DNA of 64,000 nucleotides. It comes from Primulina eburnea. Lineage: Eukaryota > Streptophyta > Magnoliopsida > Lamiales > Gesneriaceae. Numbering within the stretch: position 1 is the stretch's first letter; each line of letters opens with the position of its first letter. Below the pieces are notes generated by a model, which was given only the letters and a program-made list of their open reading frames with translations, made no database searches and was not told where the DNA came from. The stretch spans positions 52,960,386 to 53,024,385 of the forward strand of contig NC_133103.1 of assembly GCF_022965805.1 (NCBI RefSeq), given 5' to 3'. This document shows positions 46,501-59,916 of this stretch, one piece after another. The translations under genes and the position numbers were made by a program.

Positions 46501-49500
46501 TCATAGTTGTCAATAGCGAGCGTAGGGACGCGAAGCGAACTTTAAGGCATAGATTCTAAAAACTCAATAGTATGCTGAGAAACACATGCTACAATTAAAC
46601 GATGATGACCATCAAACCAAGAATTTCAGAAATATTCTAATCATGGAGCCTAATATGATTTAATATTCGGTAATGCATTAATAACTTTGAAACAAATCGA
46701 CTCTCCCTTTGTGCTTCAAGCACTGAGTAGCATAAAATGTTATTAGGTGTACTTGTTACATGGGTGATGGAACCCTTCATAATATCAACAACCATGTCCT
46801 GGATGAAGTTGGTTAACTCATCCAATAATTGAAAAGGGCAGCAGAGGAAGTGGATCTAAAAATATCGATCATCTTTCTGTTACAAAAAGACAACTTTGGA
46901 GCTCAGTTTGTACCTCCCTCATAATCAAAATAAAATCTAGCGCACTGAGAACTCCAACAAACTTTCCCTTCGAGAAGTCCCACAAGGGTGCCATAGAGAT
47001 TCCCTGTACAAATCATTTGGTTCAGAAGCATGATGCACGTAGCAGAAAAAAACTGGTAACAAAAGCATCGAAAAAAACAGTACAACAGAAACATTCAAAA
47101 CAATTTTTTGTAGGCAGACATTAATACAACACTTTTGGTTAGTACAGACATTATGAGGAAACTACAAAAATGAGACTTCTCAGCAGACCTTTGTTTTTAA
47201 GAAAATGCATGTGCAATAACAGTTAGTGTTAAGCTATCAATTTTTGTTCTATACGCAGAAAATGTCAGTACTGGGATTCAAAACTTAAGGAGCAAAACTG
47301 GGTGACTGGTGCTGTAAAAGTAAATCAGTGCTTGCTGTTTATCAAGGCACAAGCAATATTGTCACCTGATATGAAGTGTATCAATATTTTCAGCTATTAA
47401 ATATACATCTACAATTATCCAGGTAGTTACGTAGTGGTGAAGCAGATTGTGCTTGTTGTGTATCAAGGCACAAGCAATATTGTCACTTTGTATGAAGTAT
47501 ATCACTGTTTTCAGCTATCAAATATACATGTAACAATAATCCAGGTAATTATGTAATGGAGAAGCAGATAGTCGATGTTTGTTGATATAGTAAACCAATA
47601 ATAGCACGTCCGGTGGGCCTTTGAAATAGCTCCAATGTTCAAATAATATCAAAAGGTACCTGCTCATGCAAAATATGAAATGCTTGCTTTACAGGAAGAT
47701 CCACATCCAAAGCAATAACCTGCAAACAAATTCCATTTTCATGAATGAACAAAAAATGTTGGAAATGCATATGAAAGTTAACATCAGGACAAATAATAAT
47801 TGCTCGGACCTTTCCAGATTCAGGAAGCAACTCATATGCCATGTGAGAAGACAAGAACTCAGCAATACGATGCTGGGACATCACCAAATCTGTATCTGAC
47901 ATCGTTAGAAATGGCCCGTTCGATGCTCCAGCAGAGGAGCGAATCTGTGAATGTGACAGTTACAGGCTAATTTTTCTCGTGATTGATCAAAATAATTTTC
48001 GTTTTATTATATATCAGTACCAGAAAAAGTAGACGGTGGGAACAAATGAAAACAATTAGATACAAAAACAAGATATCTTCAGACTATGAAATGCTAGAGC
48101 ATAAAAAATTATCAAATCCGAATTCGTTTCCCAATGATTAGGTCAAACCGCAGCAATAAAAATTAAATAATACCATATAACAAATAAACAGGAAAAATTT
48201 GTCAAGCAACTAATTCTAGGACACCCTCAGATTGGGCGGACTGGAAAGGAAATGGTGAATATTGAAAAATAAATGAATCAATGTTCTTCCATACTTGATC
48301 GGAAAAGGCCAAAACTAGTTGCCACAAGTTACCAAAACAATAGCTAAAGACCTGAAGATGCAAAAAAATGTAACAGGAGACACTCATGATAAATGTAAAG
48401 ATGAGAGGTGCAATCTCATACCATGCGCTGAAGTGCCCCGTTATCAACATCCATGCTTGATCCAGGGCCAGAGTGGGGCACTTGAGGGCTTAATAATGCA
48501 GGATGATATTCAGATTCCCTAGTCAAGAGGATAGTATTTACAATTCCAATATTACTGCTGATAAAAGGCTGGTGCTCATCATGTCTCCATTCACCATCAA
48601 CAACGAACTTGAACTGCAAGAAACAGTATTTTCCATATCACAGATTTCAAACAGCTAGAACAAATCAATACAGAGACTGAGGCATATATTATCAAGTTCA
48701 ATCAAAATTAAAGCAACTCATTACCATTATTTTTTCTTTTTGCAGTATATGACTCATGGTCCTTAATGAAGAATTCTAGTTAGAGACTAGTTAACTGAGT
48801 GAGACATCTCTGGATTAAAATTTCATGCTGGATTGGCTCATTCAACTGCCCAAATCATCATTACCAATGATCTCCTCCAAACCATTAAGCAATTCGCTCA
48901 TACATACATTTATTCCCTGAGGTTTCAGAGAACCATCTACAGTTTGGAGAAACCAGAGTCTCACTATTCACCAGATAGGTTCGAACGGTTAAGCCATTTA
49001 TTCTGTATGTAAACATGTGCCCAAGTAATTCATGATACAAACTACTCGAAATCAGCAGTTTTAAGATTTGCCTAAAAAACAATTTAACAGGTATCAAAAG
49101 GCTAAGGACTAAAACTTATTGCATCTCCCAGCCAAACTAAGATAATCCTAAAGAAAGTGAGACTTTCTTTAATTCCTGGTAACCTAATATCAAAATACAA
49201 AACCAACCTGGTGATAACCCTGCGGTAAGCTACAAATTGTCTGAAACACAGTAGGGCAACCCTCCACCGGAGTCATAGGCCATGGCGTCCACCTTTCGCG
49301 AAAAGCATACGACACTCCGTCAATTATCACGAAAGTGGCAAAATAAAGGAAACGCATAACCAAATTCGGAACTGTATTAAAAACTGCAAGTACACAAAAT
49401 ATGGTACATTGACGTTTGAGTTAATTAACTCTCACCCAGTAAACGAGCCACTGATATATACATCTCTCCCACCATAAGGCCACACAAAACGTGTGGGAAT

Positions 49501-49533
49501 CAGCACCATTCCACTTTCATGCTCATAATCCAT
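43519..49533 (-). CDS. SNF4: SnRK1 beta-gamma subunit (SNF4-like), CBM48 plus CBS domains
   Basis: Thirteen coding exons on the minus strand: 49533-49436, 49292-49208, 48613-48422, 47944-47810, 47719-47660, 47003-46914, 46425-46279, 45825-45681, 45530-45357, 44598-44535, 44433-44361, 43896-43782, 43613-43519. All phases agree and give 490 residues, about the family's usual length. The N terminus carries an AMPK-type glycogen-binding module (about 12-95: [38 protein letters not shown]), then a Ser-rich linker and CBS repeats (about 155-490). Typical CBS stretches are [38 protein letters not shown] and [19 protein letters not shown]. Fusion of a beta-type binding module to a gamma-type CBS unit is specific to plants. 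The protein is the regulatory subunit of the SnRK1 kinase that responds to energy starvation (family knowledge). Start is the first [11 protein letters not shown]. No break is seen; it looks functional. Confidence 0.95.
47329..47570. repeat. 121 bp tandem duplication in an SNF4 intron
   Basis: TGCTTG-TGT-TATCAAGGCACAAGCAATATTGTCAC occurs at 47329 and 47450. The match extends to the end of each unit with several substitutions. It lies wholly in the intron between 47003 and 47660. Confidence 0.9.
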
Positions 49534-49940
49534 ACCGCAGAAAACACTGAATCTAACCCCGAAAAATGCTAAATTTATTCGTAAAACATCACCCACATAG
49601 CCCCACAACAAGCTCTGTTGTGAATCAACAGCAATACGAAATCATGCAACAACCCAGAAACTCATTCAACCAAACATCCCGAAGCAAATAAAAATTATGG
49701 CGAATGCTGACTCAAAAATAACAACTTGATGCAACATCCACGAATTTTGAAGCCGAAAACCACGATTTCGCGGATTAAGCTTTGAAGAAGCCACCAACTG
49801 TAAAATTTAGAAGGTTATAACATGCAAAAGAGGCATCAAATCGAAATTGCAGGCAAGCATTTGAAATCGAGAAGAATTGGGCAACTGTTGTCAGTGGTAA
49901 TCAAAGGAAAGGGAAGGGGGAGAGGGACGGATATTAGTTG
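49534..49940 (-). promoter_or_regulatory. SNF4 5' untranslated region and proximal promoter
   Basis: On the minus strand a C/T-rich stretch near 49925-49905 is followed by a leader that probably contains an intron ending shortly before the ATG (GATTCAG near 49550). Neither the transcription start nor the leader splice sites are certain. Confidence 0.5.
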
Positions 49941-49979
49941 AGAGATAATTAACCCTAAGCTTATCTATTTATGTGTTAT

Positions 49980-49984
49980 ATATT

Positions 49985-50019
<35 letters not shown>

Positions 50020-50037
50020 AATAATAATTATTATTAA
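49980..50037. repeat. (TTA)n microsatellite
   Basis: TTATTTATTTATTATTATTA-type run followed by TAATAATAATTATTATTAATTA. Confidence 0.9.
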
Positions 50038-50800
50038 TTATACTTATTTATGATGTATATAAATAATAAAAAATTAAATTTATATTTTGTTTCCAAGAAG
50101 TGATTTTGAGCTTCCACTCGGTTTAATCTAATAAATCCAATTTCAAAAAGATTTTTTTTAAAAAAAATTGCGTGTGAGAATTATACATAAAATGTTTGTA
50201 TTTAGTGTTATTTCAATCTATTTCCCCAAGCAAGATTGTTCGAATTCGATAACTTTTTCTAAACTAAAACACCTTATTTTTTGTGATGATTTGCATTGAA
50301 CTATTGAGTTTTAGGTTAAATTTTTTTTTTATCATCATATTTCTTGAAATCTCAATATTTTGTAGCGATTTTGTTTTGTTTATACCAAAGACACGACGAT
50401 ATGACCCAAATAACATTTTTTCGGGTGATCTTATAGCGTGAGGTTTGTCCAATGTGATTTATTTAATTGTCGTGGTTTACAGACTACTGTATTAGTGCGA
50501 TAGTTTATATAGTGTTGACTAAAAGATACTGATTGCAAATTTTATCGTAATAAAACAATAGAACAAGTTACCATTTCGACATAATTTCCCGATCGAGAAA
50601 AAATAGACAATGATATTTTGTTAAAAATAATTTGAGGATCGAAGGATCTATGATTGGGAAAAATGTTCAAAATCGTGTATCCGACCTGAGAATAAGAGCA
50701 TAATCCGACCTGAACCATTGTAGACCTAAGTCCATTCACAAAACTAATGAGCTCATGTTTGATACAATTAAGCTAGAGCTTACCAAAACCTCATACAAAA
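50038..50800. other. Intergenic DNA, no gene seen
   Basis: AT-rich without coding features. The boundary with the gypsy LTR to its right is not sharp. Confidence 0.45.
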
Positions 50801-51373
50801 TCCAAAACTGATCTCAGCTCTGGAAAAGTTTCAAAAGAAGAAAATGCTCGAACAACTGATTTAATGGCATTGTTACACAAGCCGAGCCCATATCAAGGAT
50901 ATCTGAGCCGAGCTCGAGCGAATACAATGATAAATACATGTAAAATCCATAAAAGTGAAATATTTGGACCAAACTTGTATGATAAGGATGAACCCCAACA
51001 ATATCGAGATATTTTCAAATTTTATGAAGTACCACAAAAGAAGATTATATTAATCTTGCCACAATCTCGTATTCTAAAGACTTGTATTACTATAGTTATA
51101 TTTATGCAAGGTATTAGCTCCTCTCAACTCTATAAGTATCATGTACCTATCATGATTTTATACATTCACTCAGCATTACTCTTATTTCACACTTAAGTTT
51201 TGTCTCAGTACTAACTTAAGCATCGGAGGGGCTACCTCAGAACAACTTCGGCGCCCTCTAACTTTTGTTCGTCTATGCAGATCCGCACCGAATCTCTGCT
51301 CAGCACACACTAAATCAGCAAGGAGTGATTGGCTTGCCAGACCTAACCCAAGGTGGAATTTTTGGCTTCATCA
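50801..51373 (+). repeat. Probable 5' LTR of the Tat-type gypsy element
   Basis: Ends CTTCATCA at 51373, directly before ATTGGCATCATCTGTGAGAAA, which resembles the primer-binding region ATTGGCGCCGTCTGTGGGAA common in Tat-lineage elements. Inside, ACTTAAGCATCGGAGGGGC at 51212-51230 is the motif seen downstream of the transcription start in such LTRs. The left boundary near 50800 is a guess because no 3' LTR is available for comparison. Confidence 0.6.
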
Positions 51374-54289
51374 ATTGGCATCATCTGTGAGAAATTGAGG
51401 AAAATAGAAATAAGATGGTTAGAGGAAGACGTGCAGGTCGCGGAAGAGACCATATAGTAAGTCAAGAGAATCAGAATTAGGAAGAAAATAATCAAGAGAA
51501 TAATCCACCCCCGCCTCCTCCAGGTTTCAATATCACATAGTTTACTCTACTGATCACATCCACCACTGTACAGCATGGCTCAAAGTCACGAGAATAATCC
51601 ACCTTCATCACCTTCTCCAAATCAGAATGCATATATTGAAGAGAAGATAAGAATGTATGAGGAGATAAAGCTTTTGCAGGAGACTCGGGTTGGTCGCTCT
51701 GAGCCGTCCCCATATCGGCATAATTCTTAACAGTTGAGCTCCCCCAACATTCTAGATTTCTCAATCTAAGGAAATACAATTGAAAAAGAGATCTAGAAGA
51801 GCACATATCCCGATTTGAGAATGTTGCTTTATTACACCAGTATTCCGACCCCATCAAATGTCAGGTTTTTCTCAACATCCTAGTATGAGTACCACAACAA
51901 TTTTTTAATCTAATTGAACCAAGAAGTACCCAATCAAAGTAGGATTTTAGCATAATCTAATGTATCATTTCACAAGTAACAAGAAGCAACTGTTGACCAC
52001 ATTAAGCTTTTTCGGTACGAGACAACAAGAACAAAAATGTATGCGCACTTATATTCAAGGTTTGATACAAGGGTGATGGAAGTCCCTTCTGCAACCCCGA
52101 ATTTGATGATCAACACTTTCATTCAAGGCTTAAAACTAGAGGATCTTTTCAAATTGTTGGTAAGGAATTCACCCACAAATTTAGAGGGCTTGTTGGGAAA
52201 AGCATAAAAGTATATATGGACGAAACGCAGACAACTCGGGTGGAAGAACCCAAGCGACCACCCCTAGCCTAGCTATAGACTAGGTCAAATCACCTCATGT
52301 ATCTCGGTCAGTATGAGGTAATCAAACGGAGTTTCTCGGGAAGTTCCTACATAGACCCCGTTGAAAGTAAACAAGTTTAGGGCTCTTGAAATTTGTGAGT
52401 AAAGGCACCTCATCCAAAGACTTCGTGGAAATATTGCGACTTTCGAAAAGATTATGGTAATACCATTGATGAATGCATGCATCTAGCTCAAAAAATTGAG
52501 TGTGTTATCCAAAAATATCGAGGAATGAAAGCCATCTTGGCTCGATCAGATAAAATTCACAAGCCTCCTAAGAAGGCTCTGGAAGAAAGAAATCAAGGAA
52601 ATTTGGGAAGAAAAACACTTGAGCCATAGAGAAAAGGAGCTCAGGCGTCGTCCCGAACAAGCAAGAGGCCACCACCAATGATCAACCTCCATCCTGATGG
52701 GTTGTAAACATGATCTCTCTAGGACCTATAGATGAGTACTCCAACATAGCATGGAAATCAAGTGGTCGGAAGATGGAGAATGCAAAAATCAGTGATAGGA
52801 AGATCTGAACCAAGCCACCGATAATCATTCAGATCTGAAGATATGAAAGGATTTTCTGACCTGGGCAATGATACATTTTTTATCCTAGCCATAATATCTA
52901 ACTATGAAGTAGCTCGGTATTTGTTGATTCTAGGAGCTCGGTCAATGTACTATTCAAAAAGACTATGGATCAAATGGACTTGGGCAAGTATAATATGGAG
53001 CATGTTGTCACAACCTTGTTTCGATTCACAGGACATGCTGTTAATCCCATTGGAATTAGGGATGTCAATGGGTTCGGATTTTACCAAGACCCGTAATGGA
53101 CCCCGTCTGGGGCGGGTTTGAGCATACTAAATGGGTCATGGGGCGGGTCTCGCGTCTAATTTTTCAGATCATTCTGGGTATGGGACAAGTCATGGGTCCT
53201 ATAATACCCGCCCCATACTTGCCCTATATATGGATATAAATACTCTAGGTTTTTAGTTTTATTAATTTTCATATTTTTAGTATCACACCTCAACCATCGA
53301 CATCTCTGATTTTCTCATTCTCCCACAGACTCTCACTTTCATTTCTTTAGCCACCATCAACAGGCAGCACTGCAGCAGCTCAGCCATCGCCTATCGACCA
53401 CCACGGCCAGTAACGTAGTTGGAGAAGGGAGGTCTTGAATACGATTGCTTTCCTTAGCGTAGCTATTGGATTGCTAGTTATTTTCATTGATCTTTTATAT
53501 CATAACATTACTTTCTTAAATTAACCCTGGTAATAATGCTACTGGTTTTCAAGACACCTATTCTGGATTAGAGTCCCACAAGGTATGAGTGTGATTTCCT
53601 CTTAGAAAAGAAAAATACCTATGTTAAAGACCTCTTCTTTAACAAAGTGTATGTTCATTGGCTCTAAAAAAGTTGTACTACCGGTGATTATACTTCCTGG
53701 CTGCCTGTAGTTCATATTTTCATATTTAATTTTATTAAATATTGTGAAATAACTTTCATATGATTTGAAGGTGAGTTATTTATATGAACAACTTCCTACT
53801 ATATCTATCCTAATTATGTCAATTATATTGATGATTTTAATATAATTTAATAGAGGAATTCGTGTGATATATTCATGTGAGTATTGTGTCCTTGATTTAT
53901 GATTTTATGGTTGTGTCTTGGAAATCCGATGTGCATATTTTCTTTATAAAATTAAATATTTACTGCATTCAAATTCTACAAAAAAAAACCTTGCACAATG
54001 AATTTGCTACCGAGTTCTAAATGATTTTGTAGTTATTTTCTTATTACAGATGGAATCTCAAGATGAAGATAATTTTCTATCTTCTACAAATCTTCATGAT
54101 AGCAATACAGTGGTTCTTTCTCAAGAGAATAATGAAGGTGAAGGTATTGAAGGTGATGATAACATGGAAGTTGAGGAGATTTCAGAAATTAATTGTAAGA
54201 GAAAACATACATCATACACGTGGAATCATTTTAGAAGAGTAATGGTGGATCAAACGCAGTATACTAAGTGTAATTATTGCAAAACTCGT

Positions 54290-55692
54290 TGTAGCGTATT
54301 TTCCGCTATCAAAGCGCACAGTTGTCAAGTTTTAATATATTTGAGTAAAGTATCGTTCTCACGAGGAGTATGTATGTAAAAATACATCAGTGCTTGTAAT
54401 TAAAATAGTCACAACTTTATCTAGAAACATCAATAAAAGGTTTGGTTTGCAGAAAATGAATTAATTGCAAATAAATATTAATCTAATCACCGAATCGAGA
54501 AAATATCAATGAGAAAAATTATCTACATGAGTAATTTCACTAAGTTTCCACGATAATTATTCTTGGTTGAATTTATATTCATGAATTCCAATTATTTAAT
54601 GGCCAAGAACACTTAATTATTTTATTCCATCTTTCCCAAGTGACGAATAAATTGTATCATTCAAACTTCAATTCAAACATTCCTTTTAAGAATCTAATTT
54701 CCAATGATAAATGCAAACAATGTTCTTACTTAGGCCTTGCTAAAGTTATACGTCTTTCAAACGATATAACCATTCAACGATGTGTCTCTAATTATCTATA
54801 ATCCTAGTCGATATCCCGAGTTGTAGAATTTGTCAGACAACAACAATTTATGGCCAGTAAACTGAAGTCGAATAAAAACAAAAAAAAACACAATTAAATC
54901 AAAAGAAATTCAATCATATAAACAACCGAATTAAATTATCGTATCAACAAAGCTACGTCATCCTGTAGAATGGAAAATTAGTTCATAAAGAAATCTAAAC
55001 AAGATCAAGACATGTTCGAAGGTTTAGACATCGCAACACAAGAAAATAAAGGTGAAAGAATCAGATAACAAATCAGAAGTGGCGTCTCTGTACCCGGATT
55101 CATCGTTCTTCGTCTTTGTGATCAACTTTGCACTCCAGATCTTCTTCTTGTGTGTCATCTTGTCTCTAGTGTGAAATCTGCTCCAAAAACGGCCGTATCC
55201 TTTCTGTAAACCTATTTTTCCTTTTTTTTTTTGTATCGTTTGGCCCGTGAACTCAAGCCCATTTGATGTTTCTCGCCGTCATTAGCGCAATGGCTCTGCT
55301 TGGGCAGCGCCTAGGTGCCCGTTTGTCGAGGGTGTGGCGCCGCAGTGCTTGCTCCTTAGCGCCTAGGCGCTCGTGGTTAGGCAGTTGAATGATGCGGCGC
55401 TGAGTATTAGCGCCTAGGCGCTTATCTCTCAGCAGTGTAGGCACCGCGGCGCTGCTGGTCTGCGCCTTGGCGCTTGTTGTTTGGCATGATAGCGCTGCGG
55501 TGCTGAGGCCCTTGTCCCCCACACACAGTAGTATTGTGGCTCTCGTCCATCAAGCTAATCGTCATCAATCATCCAATAGTGGTTTATCTCCTGCACGACA
55601 CAAAAATAACAAATATCACGCATAATTCTGTCTGAATATAACATAATTCAAATGAATTTTCATATAAATTAAGTGCAATTCTTGACTTATCA
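54290..55692 (+). mobile_element. Solo LTR (family also at 63389)
   Basis: 1403 bp, begins TGTAGCGTATTTTCC and ends TTGACTTATCA, with 5 bp target duplications CTCGT at 54285-54289 and 55693-55697. It sits exactly within the BED finger codons of the hAT transposase. No internal coding region. The first 610 bp are homologous to 63389-64000, which starts TGTTGCGTATTTTCC. A GC-rich repeat block lies near its 3' end. Confidence 0.88.
55290..55510. repeat. GC-rich repeats with palindromic AGCGCCTAGGCGCT cores
   Basis: Diverged units of about 60-65 bp, each combining a G/C core (GCGGCGCTG) and AGCGCCTAGGCGCT or a variant (GCGCCTTGGCGC, GCGCCTAGGTGC), occur four times in otherwise AT-rich LTR DNA. 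Confidence 0.75.
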
Positions 55693-58600
55693 CTCGTTTG
55701 AAAGCTTTTCCAACTTACGGTACTAATCATTTGGGAAAACATTATGATAAGGCTTGTAAAAAGAGACCTAGAAAAATGGATATTCGAAAAAGTTTTCTAT
55801 TTTTTCAGCACGGAAGTTAATGGTAGCCAAGAATTTTCGACACATATTTTTAACCGAGAAGAATCTCCGAATGAGCTAGCTAAAATGGTCATCTTACATG
55901 ACTATTGTCTTAGTATTGTTGGACATATTGGATTTCGAAAATTTGTTGCTAGTCTTCAACCTAGCTTTAATATGATTTCAAGAAACATACTTACAAATGA
56001 TGTTTTGAAAATTCAACATGTTCAGAAGAGTGTGTTATAAGGCTTTGGACAAGCTTAATTCCAGAGTAAGTGTCATTTGAATTTTGTTACTATACTTTCT
56101 CTATTTAAATTACATTTTTTTTACAGTTTTACTTTTTCAATGTACTTTCTCTCTTTAATTTTGTAGGTAATTATTCAAGTAGTTTACCAAGTTGTCCCAC
56201 CATTATTGATGAAGAGGAAGATGATCCTGAAAAATGTGTCCGAAATATTGTCTACTCGTTGATTTTATATTTATCTGTTTAAATTCTGTTATGACTTATT
56301 TTTGAGGATATCAAGATTTTTTTGTAGAGCTATTAACTCTCTTTTTATGTAATTCATTATGTCGTGAGAATACTTTGTTTGTTATTATTAAGTTTGGTCG
56401 AATAAATGAATTAGTTTGCTATTATGTTGTATTTAGAGGCTTGTTTGTTTCAAAATTCGGTCATGTGATAAGAAGATTATTGTTTTCATTTAAAAAAATT
56501 CAGATCTCACGGGTCTCACGAGTCTACCCGGCCCCATTTTGTATCGGAGTGAGGAGGGTTTGAAGAATATTTAACCATGGTGGGGCGATTAATGGGTCAA
56601 AATTTTCTTTGTGGGGCCGATCTTGGGTTTAGCCATACCCGCCCCATTGACATCTCTAATTGGAATAATCAATTTACATATATCTTGGGGGACGAGGGAC
56701 CATTAAAATGCGGATTGTTAGTTTCATCATTGTGGAGGCTGATGAACTAACCCGCGCAACGAGAGCATGATCACTTGAACATAATTGGGAAAGCAGCCCA
56801 AGTAGCTACGAAGGAAGACTGTGAGAAAATTATCAAATATTCCCCATCTATTGTGGTCAAGATCACCAAAACCCCAGCCAAACCCCTAAAAGGTAGACTG
56901 CTCAGATGTCAAAGGAAAAATAAATATGTTTCACCTAGTCGGCTTCTGATTTCACAAAGGTTGTAAAGGATGTCATGGAACACTAGCTGAATGTATCAAG
57001 TTATTCTAACATGTTGTAAAAAAAGCACTTTGGTCCGAAATAAGATGCAGTCATTCGTGAGAAAGTGAAGGAATTTTTGAAAGCTGGACACATACAAAAA
57101 TTACAATTCCTGAGCTGGTTATCCAATGTTGTCCTTGTACACAAGTCTCCAGAGAAGTGGAGGATGTGCATAGACTTTCGGGACCTTAACCAAGCCTGTA
57201 CAAAGAATTGTTACCAATTTCCTCTAATCGAAAAATTAGTTGATTCTACGACTGGATATGAGATCTTATGCTTTCTCGATACTTGCCAAGGGTACCATCA
57301 AATCCTTTTGGCCGAGCCAGACAGAAACAAGGTGAGCTTTATTGCAAAAGATGGGATGCTATGTTATGTTGTCATGGTATTTGATCTAAAAAATGCTGAG
57401 GCTATATACCAAAGGCTCGTGGACAAATATTTAAAGATCAAATCGATCGTAATGTGGACGTATATGTTGATGACATCCTGGTTAAGGCTAAGGCAGTAGA
57501 TGAGCTTATCACTGACCTAGAAAATAATTTTTCTAATCTTTACAATTATAGACTGAAGTTGAATCCGAGAAAATACACTTTTTGGGTTCAGAAGAAAAGT
57601 TTTTTTAGGTACATGAGTACTAAACGGGGCATCGAGGTCAATCCAGAAAAAGTCCATGATATGCCATTATGGGACCATCCTCGAAATATTCATGAATTTC
57701 ATAAAGTAATAGGATTGATTGCATCCTTATCAAGGTTTTTAGTCCGGTCTGCTAACCAAATTCTTCTGTTCTTTAAAGAATTCCGAAAGCCTTTGAATTT
57801 TTAATGGAATGCAGAAAATGAGCAAGCTTTTCAAGAGAAAGTTTTATCTGGGTGGGTTACCCATTCTGAACAAGCCCACTCGTGGCAAAGAGTTATTTAT
57901 ATATTTAACAATAACTGCCCGAGCAGCAATCTCAGTATTTGCTAGAAGATAGGATTCAGTTCATCATCCTTTTTATTTTGTTACTCATGAACTTAATGGG
58001 GACGAGCTGAACTACAATATTCAAGAGAAATTTGATCGGGCCTTAGTCATTACAGCTCGGAAGTCGAGGCTATATTTTTTATTTCATCTTATCATGGTAC
58101 TCACTAAAAGTACTTTGGGAAGAATTATCTATTATTCAGATGCTTCCGGAAGACTCGTCAAATTGTTAACCGAGCTCAGTGAGTAAGATATAAAATTTCA
58201 GCCTTGAGATACCACTAAAGCCCATGCGTTGGATGATTTCTTGGCGGAAACAATTCCGATAAGTGAAATAAAATAGTAGAATATTTTTGTGGCAACTCTT
58301 CTTTCAATTAAGGCAATGGGGTTGACATCTTCATGAATCATATTAGGGAAAAGAAACAAGCCTAGCTATAAAATAGAATATTCGGACATCTAAAAACAAA
58401 GTAGGATATGAGGCCCTTCTGCAAGGGTTGAGGGCCGCTCAAAGTATAGGAGTTTCCTGAGCCATTATATAATCGGACTCTCAGCTTGTGATTACACAAA
58501 GCATTGAAAAGTTTGAGGTGAAGAAAAATAAGATCATCAAATATGCACAAGCCTTCAATCTATCTTGGGTAGCCTTTGTTGAGCTCATTATACAGCATAT

Positions 58601-59916
58601 CTCTCGGACTAGGAATGGAAAAAAATATATTAATTGGCTAGAATGACCACATCTCTTGTTCGACCCATCAGTTCGGAAGTTATCGAGCATACAAAAGAAG
58701 TCACAGCCGAGATAAATAAATGAGATTGAATGTATTATATTTATCAGTATTTACACTATGAGATTCTCCATACTGATTAGAAAAAAACTGGGAAACCAAG
58801 AGAAGAGCCCTGCATTTTGTTCTTTTGGATAAATTATTGTACAAAATGTAATTTTGAAGTGTGTAGGAGGTGAAAAAGTTTATTATGTTCTACGAGAAAT
58901 TCATAAAGGCTGTTGTGGGAATCACTTGGGTAGCACAGCTCTAGCTCAGAAAGCTTTGATGGCCAGATTCTTTGGCCCACCGTGAAGAAGCGCGTGATAG
59001 ATATAGTAAAAAAAATGTAAGAATTGTCAGTGGCATGCTAAGATTCAATGGAAACTAGTCAAACTCATGAAGGTTGTCATCTCATCTTGCCCTTATGACC
59101 AATAGAGACTGGATATTGTCGGACGATTCTCTATGGTGACGGGTCAAATAAATTTTTTACTCGTCCTTGTGGATTACTTTTTCAAAAGGGAGGAAGTTGA
59201 GTCGTTGGCTTGGATCAAGGAGAATGAAATGTTAACCTTCCTCTAGAAGAACTTTTTTCTCTCTTTGAGACATCAAAAAGATTTATTTCTACTAATGGAA
59301 GAAAATTATGCGTGTTTAAAGTACGGACATGGTGCAAAGAGATGAAAATAAAATAAATGTTTACTTTAGTGGTCTACCCACAGAGCAATGGACAATTAGA
59401 AGTCACCAGTAGATCAATTGTGCAGACGTTGAAAGTTAGGCTCGGGTCGGCCAAAGGAAAGTGGGTGGACGATCTCCCGAGTGTTACATCATGGTATATT
59501 GTGCGGATGCAGCTTTATTGATAAAAATTTGTCAAGACAGTGTCCAAATAATGAGTTATGGGCCAGATAATGCTGCTTTACGAGCAATGGACTTGGATTT
59601 GGTGGAAAAGAAAAGAAACCGAGCAGCGGCTCACTGCTCTTAAAAAAGAATGGCTCTGGACATTATTCAGCCCAACACAGCTTAGAAAAAATACAAAATC
59701 CCAATCAACTAGACACACTATTATGTCCAACATATCTTGGAAACATACAAAAGTTTGAGTAGTTCAATACCTTATAATCCCAACACTGCTTTTTAAAATA
59801 CAAAATCTCGACTAGGCCGACACATTATTAAACCCACACAGCTTGGAAAATTAAAAGTCCTTATCAACTCGGCATATCATAAGCCCAACACTATTTGGCA
59901 TAAATGTTCGTCTGAC

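Larger units (their letters stand above)
54050..56040 (+). pseudogene. Ac-like hAT transposase, BED zinc-finger part, split by an LTR insertion
   Basis: The first part, 54050-54290, starts MESQDEDNFL and has an acidic N terminus followed by the first half of a BED finger (SYTWNHFRRVMVDQTQYTKC, CNYC). The solo LTR at 54290-55692 interrupts the finger. Coding resumes at about 55697 with the histidines of the finger (GTNHLGKHYDKAC), then ELAKMVILHDYCLSIVGHIG (about 55880-55940), a typical Ac-type segment. A stop follows at 56038. The catalytic region and C-terminal dimerisation domain are not seen, so the gene was already shortened apart from the LTR insertion. Confidence 0.85.
53057..56658 (+). 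mobile_element. hAT (Ac-like) transposon nested in the gypsy protease region
   Basis: 3602 bp with terminal inverted repeats TAGGGATGTCAATGGG and CCCATTGACATCTCTA and a perfect 8 bp target duplication ATTGGAAT at 53049-53056 and 56659-56666. GGGCGGG-rich subterminal sequence lies at both ends (53110-53150; 56580-56645). It contains a broken BED-type transposase gene and a solo LTR insertion. Confidence 0.95.
51374..59760 (+). pseudogene. Degenerate Ty3/gypsy element, Tat lineage (gag-pol remains)
   Basis: After the primer-binding region, gag remains start near 51414 (MVRGRRAGRGRD) and continue to about 52700 (KLFRYETTRTKMYAHLYSRF, NLMINTFIQGLK), interrupted by many stops. The protease region (52850-53050) is cut by the hAT insertion at 53057-56658 and resumes at 56667. 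Reverse transcriptase follows at 57065-57804 with KWRMCIDFRDLNQACTK, FLDTCQGYHQILL and the catalytic VYVDDILVKAK across a frame change near 57454. RNase H is at about 57890-58200 (YYSDASGRLVKLL). A second RNase-H-like segment is at about 58400-58620 (EALLQGLRAAQSIG, SDSQLVITQ). Integrase remains extend to about 59640 (YPQSNGQLEVTSRSIVQTLK). The two RNase H domains are diagnostic of the Tat group. No intact frame exists and no 3' LTR is recognised in the window. Confidence 0.85.
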
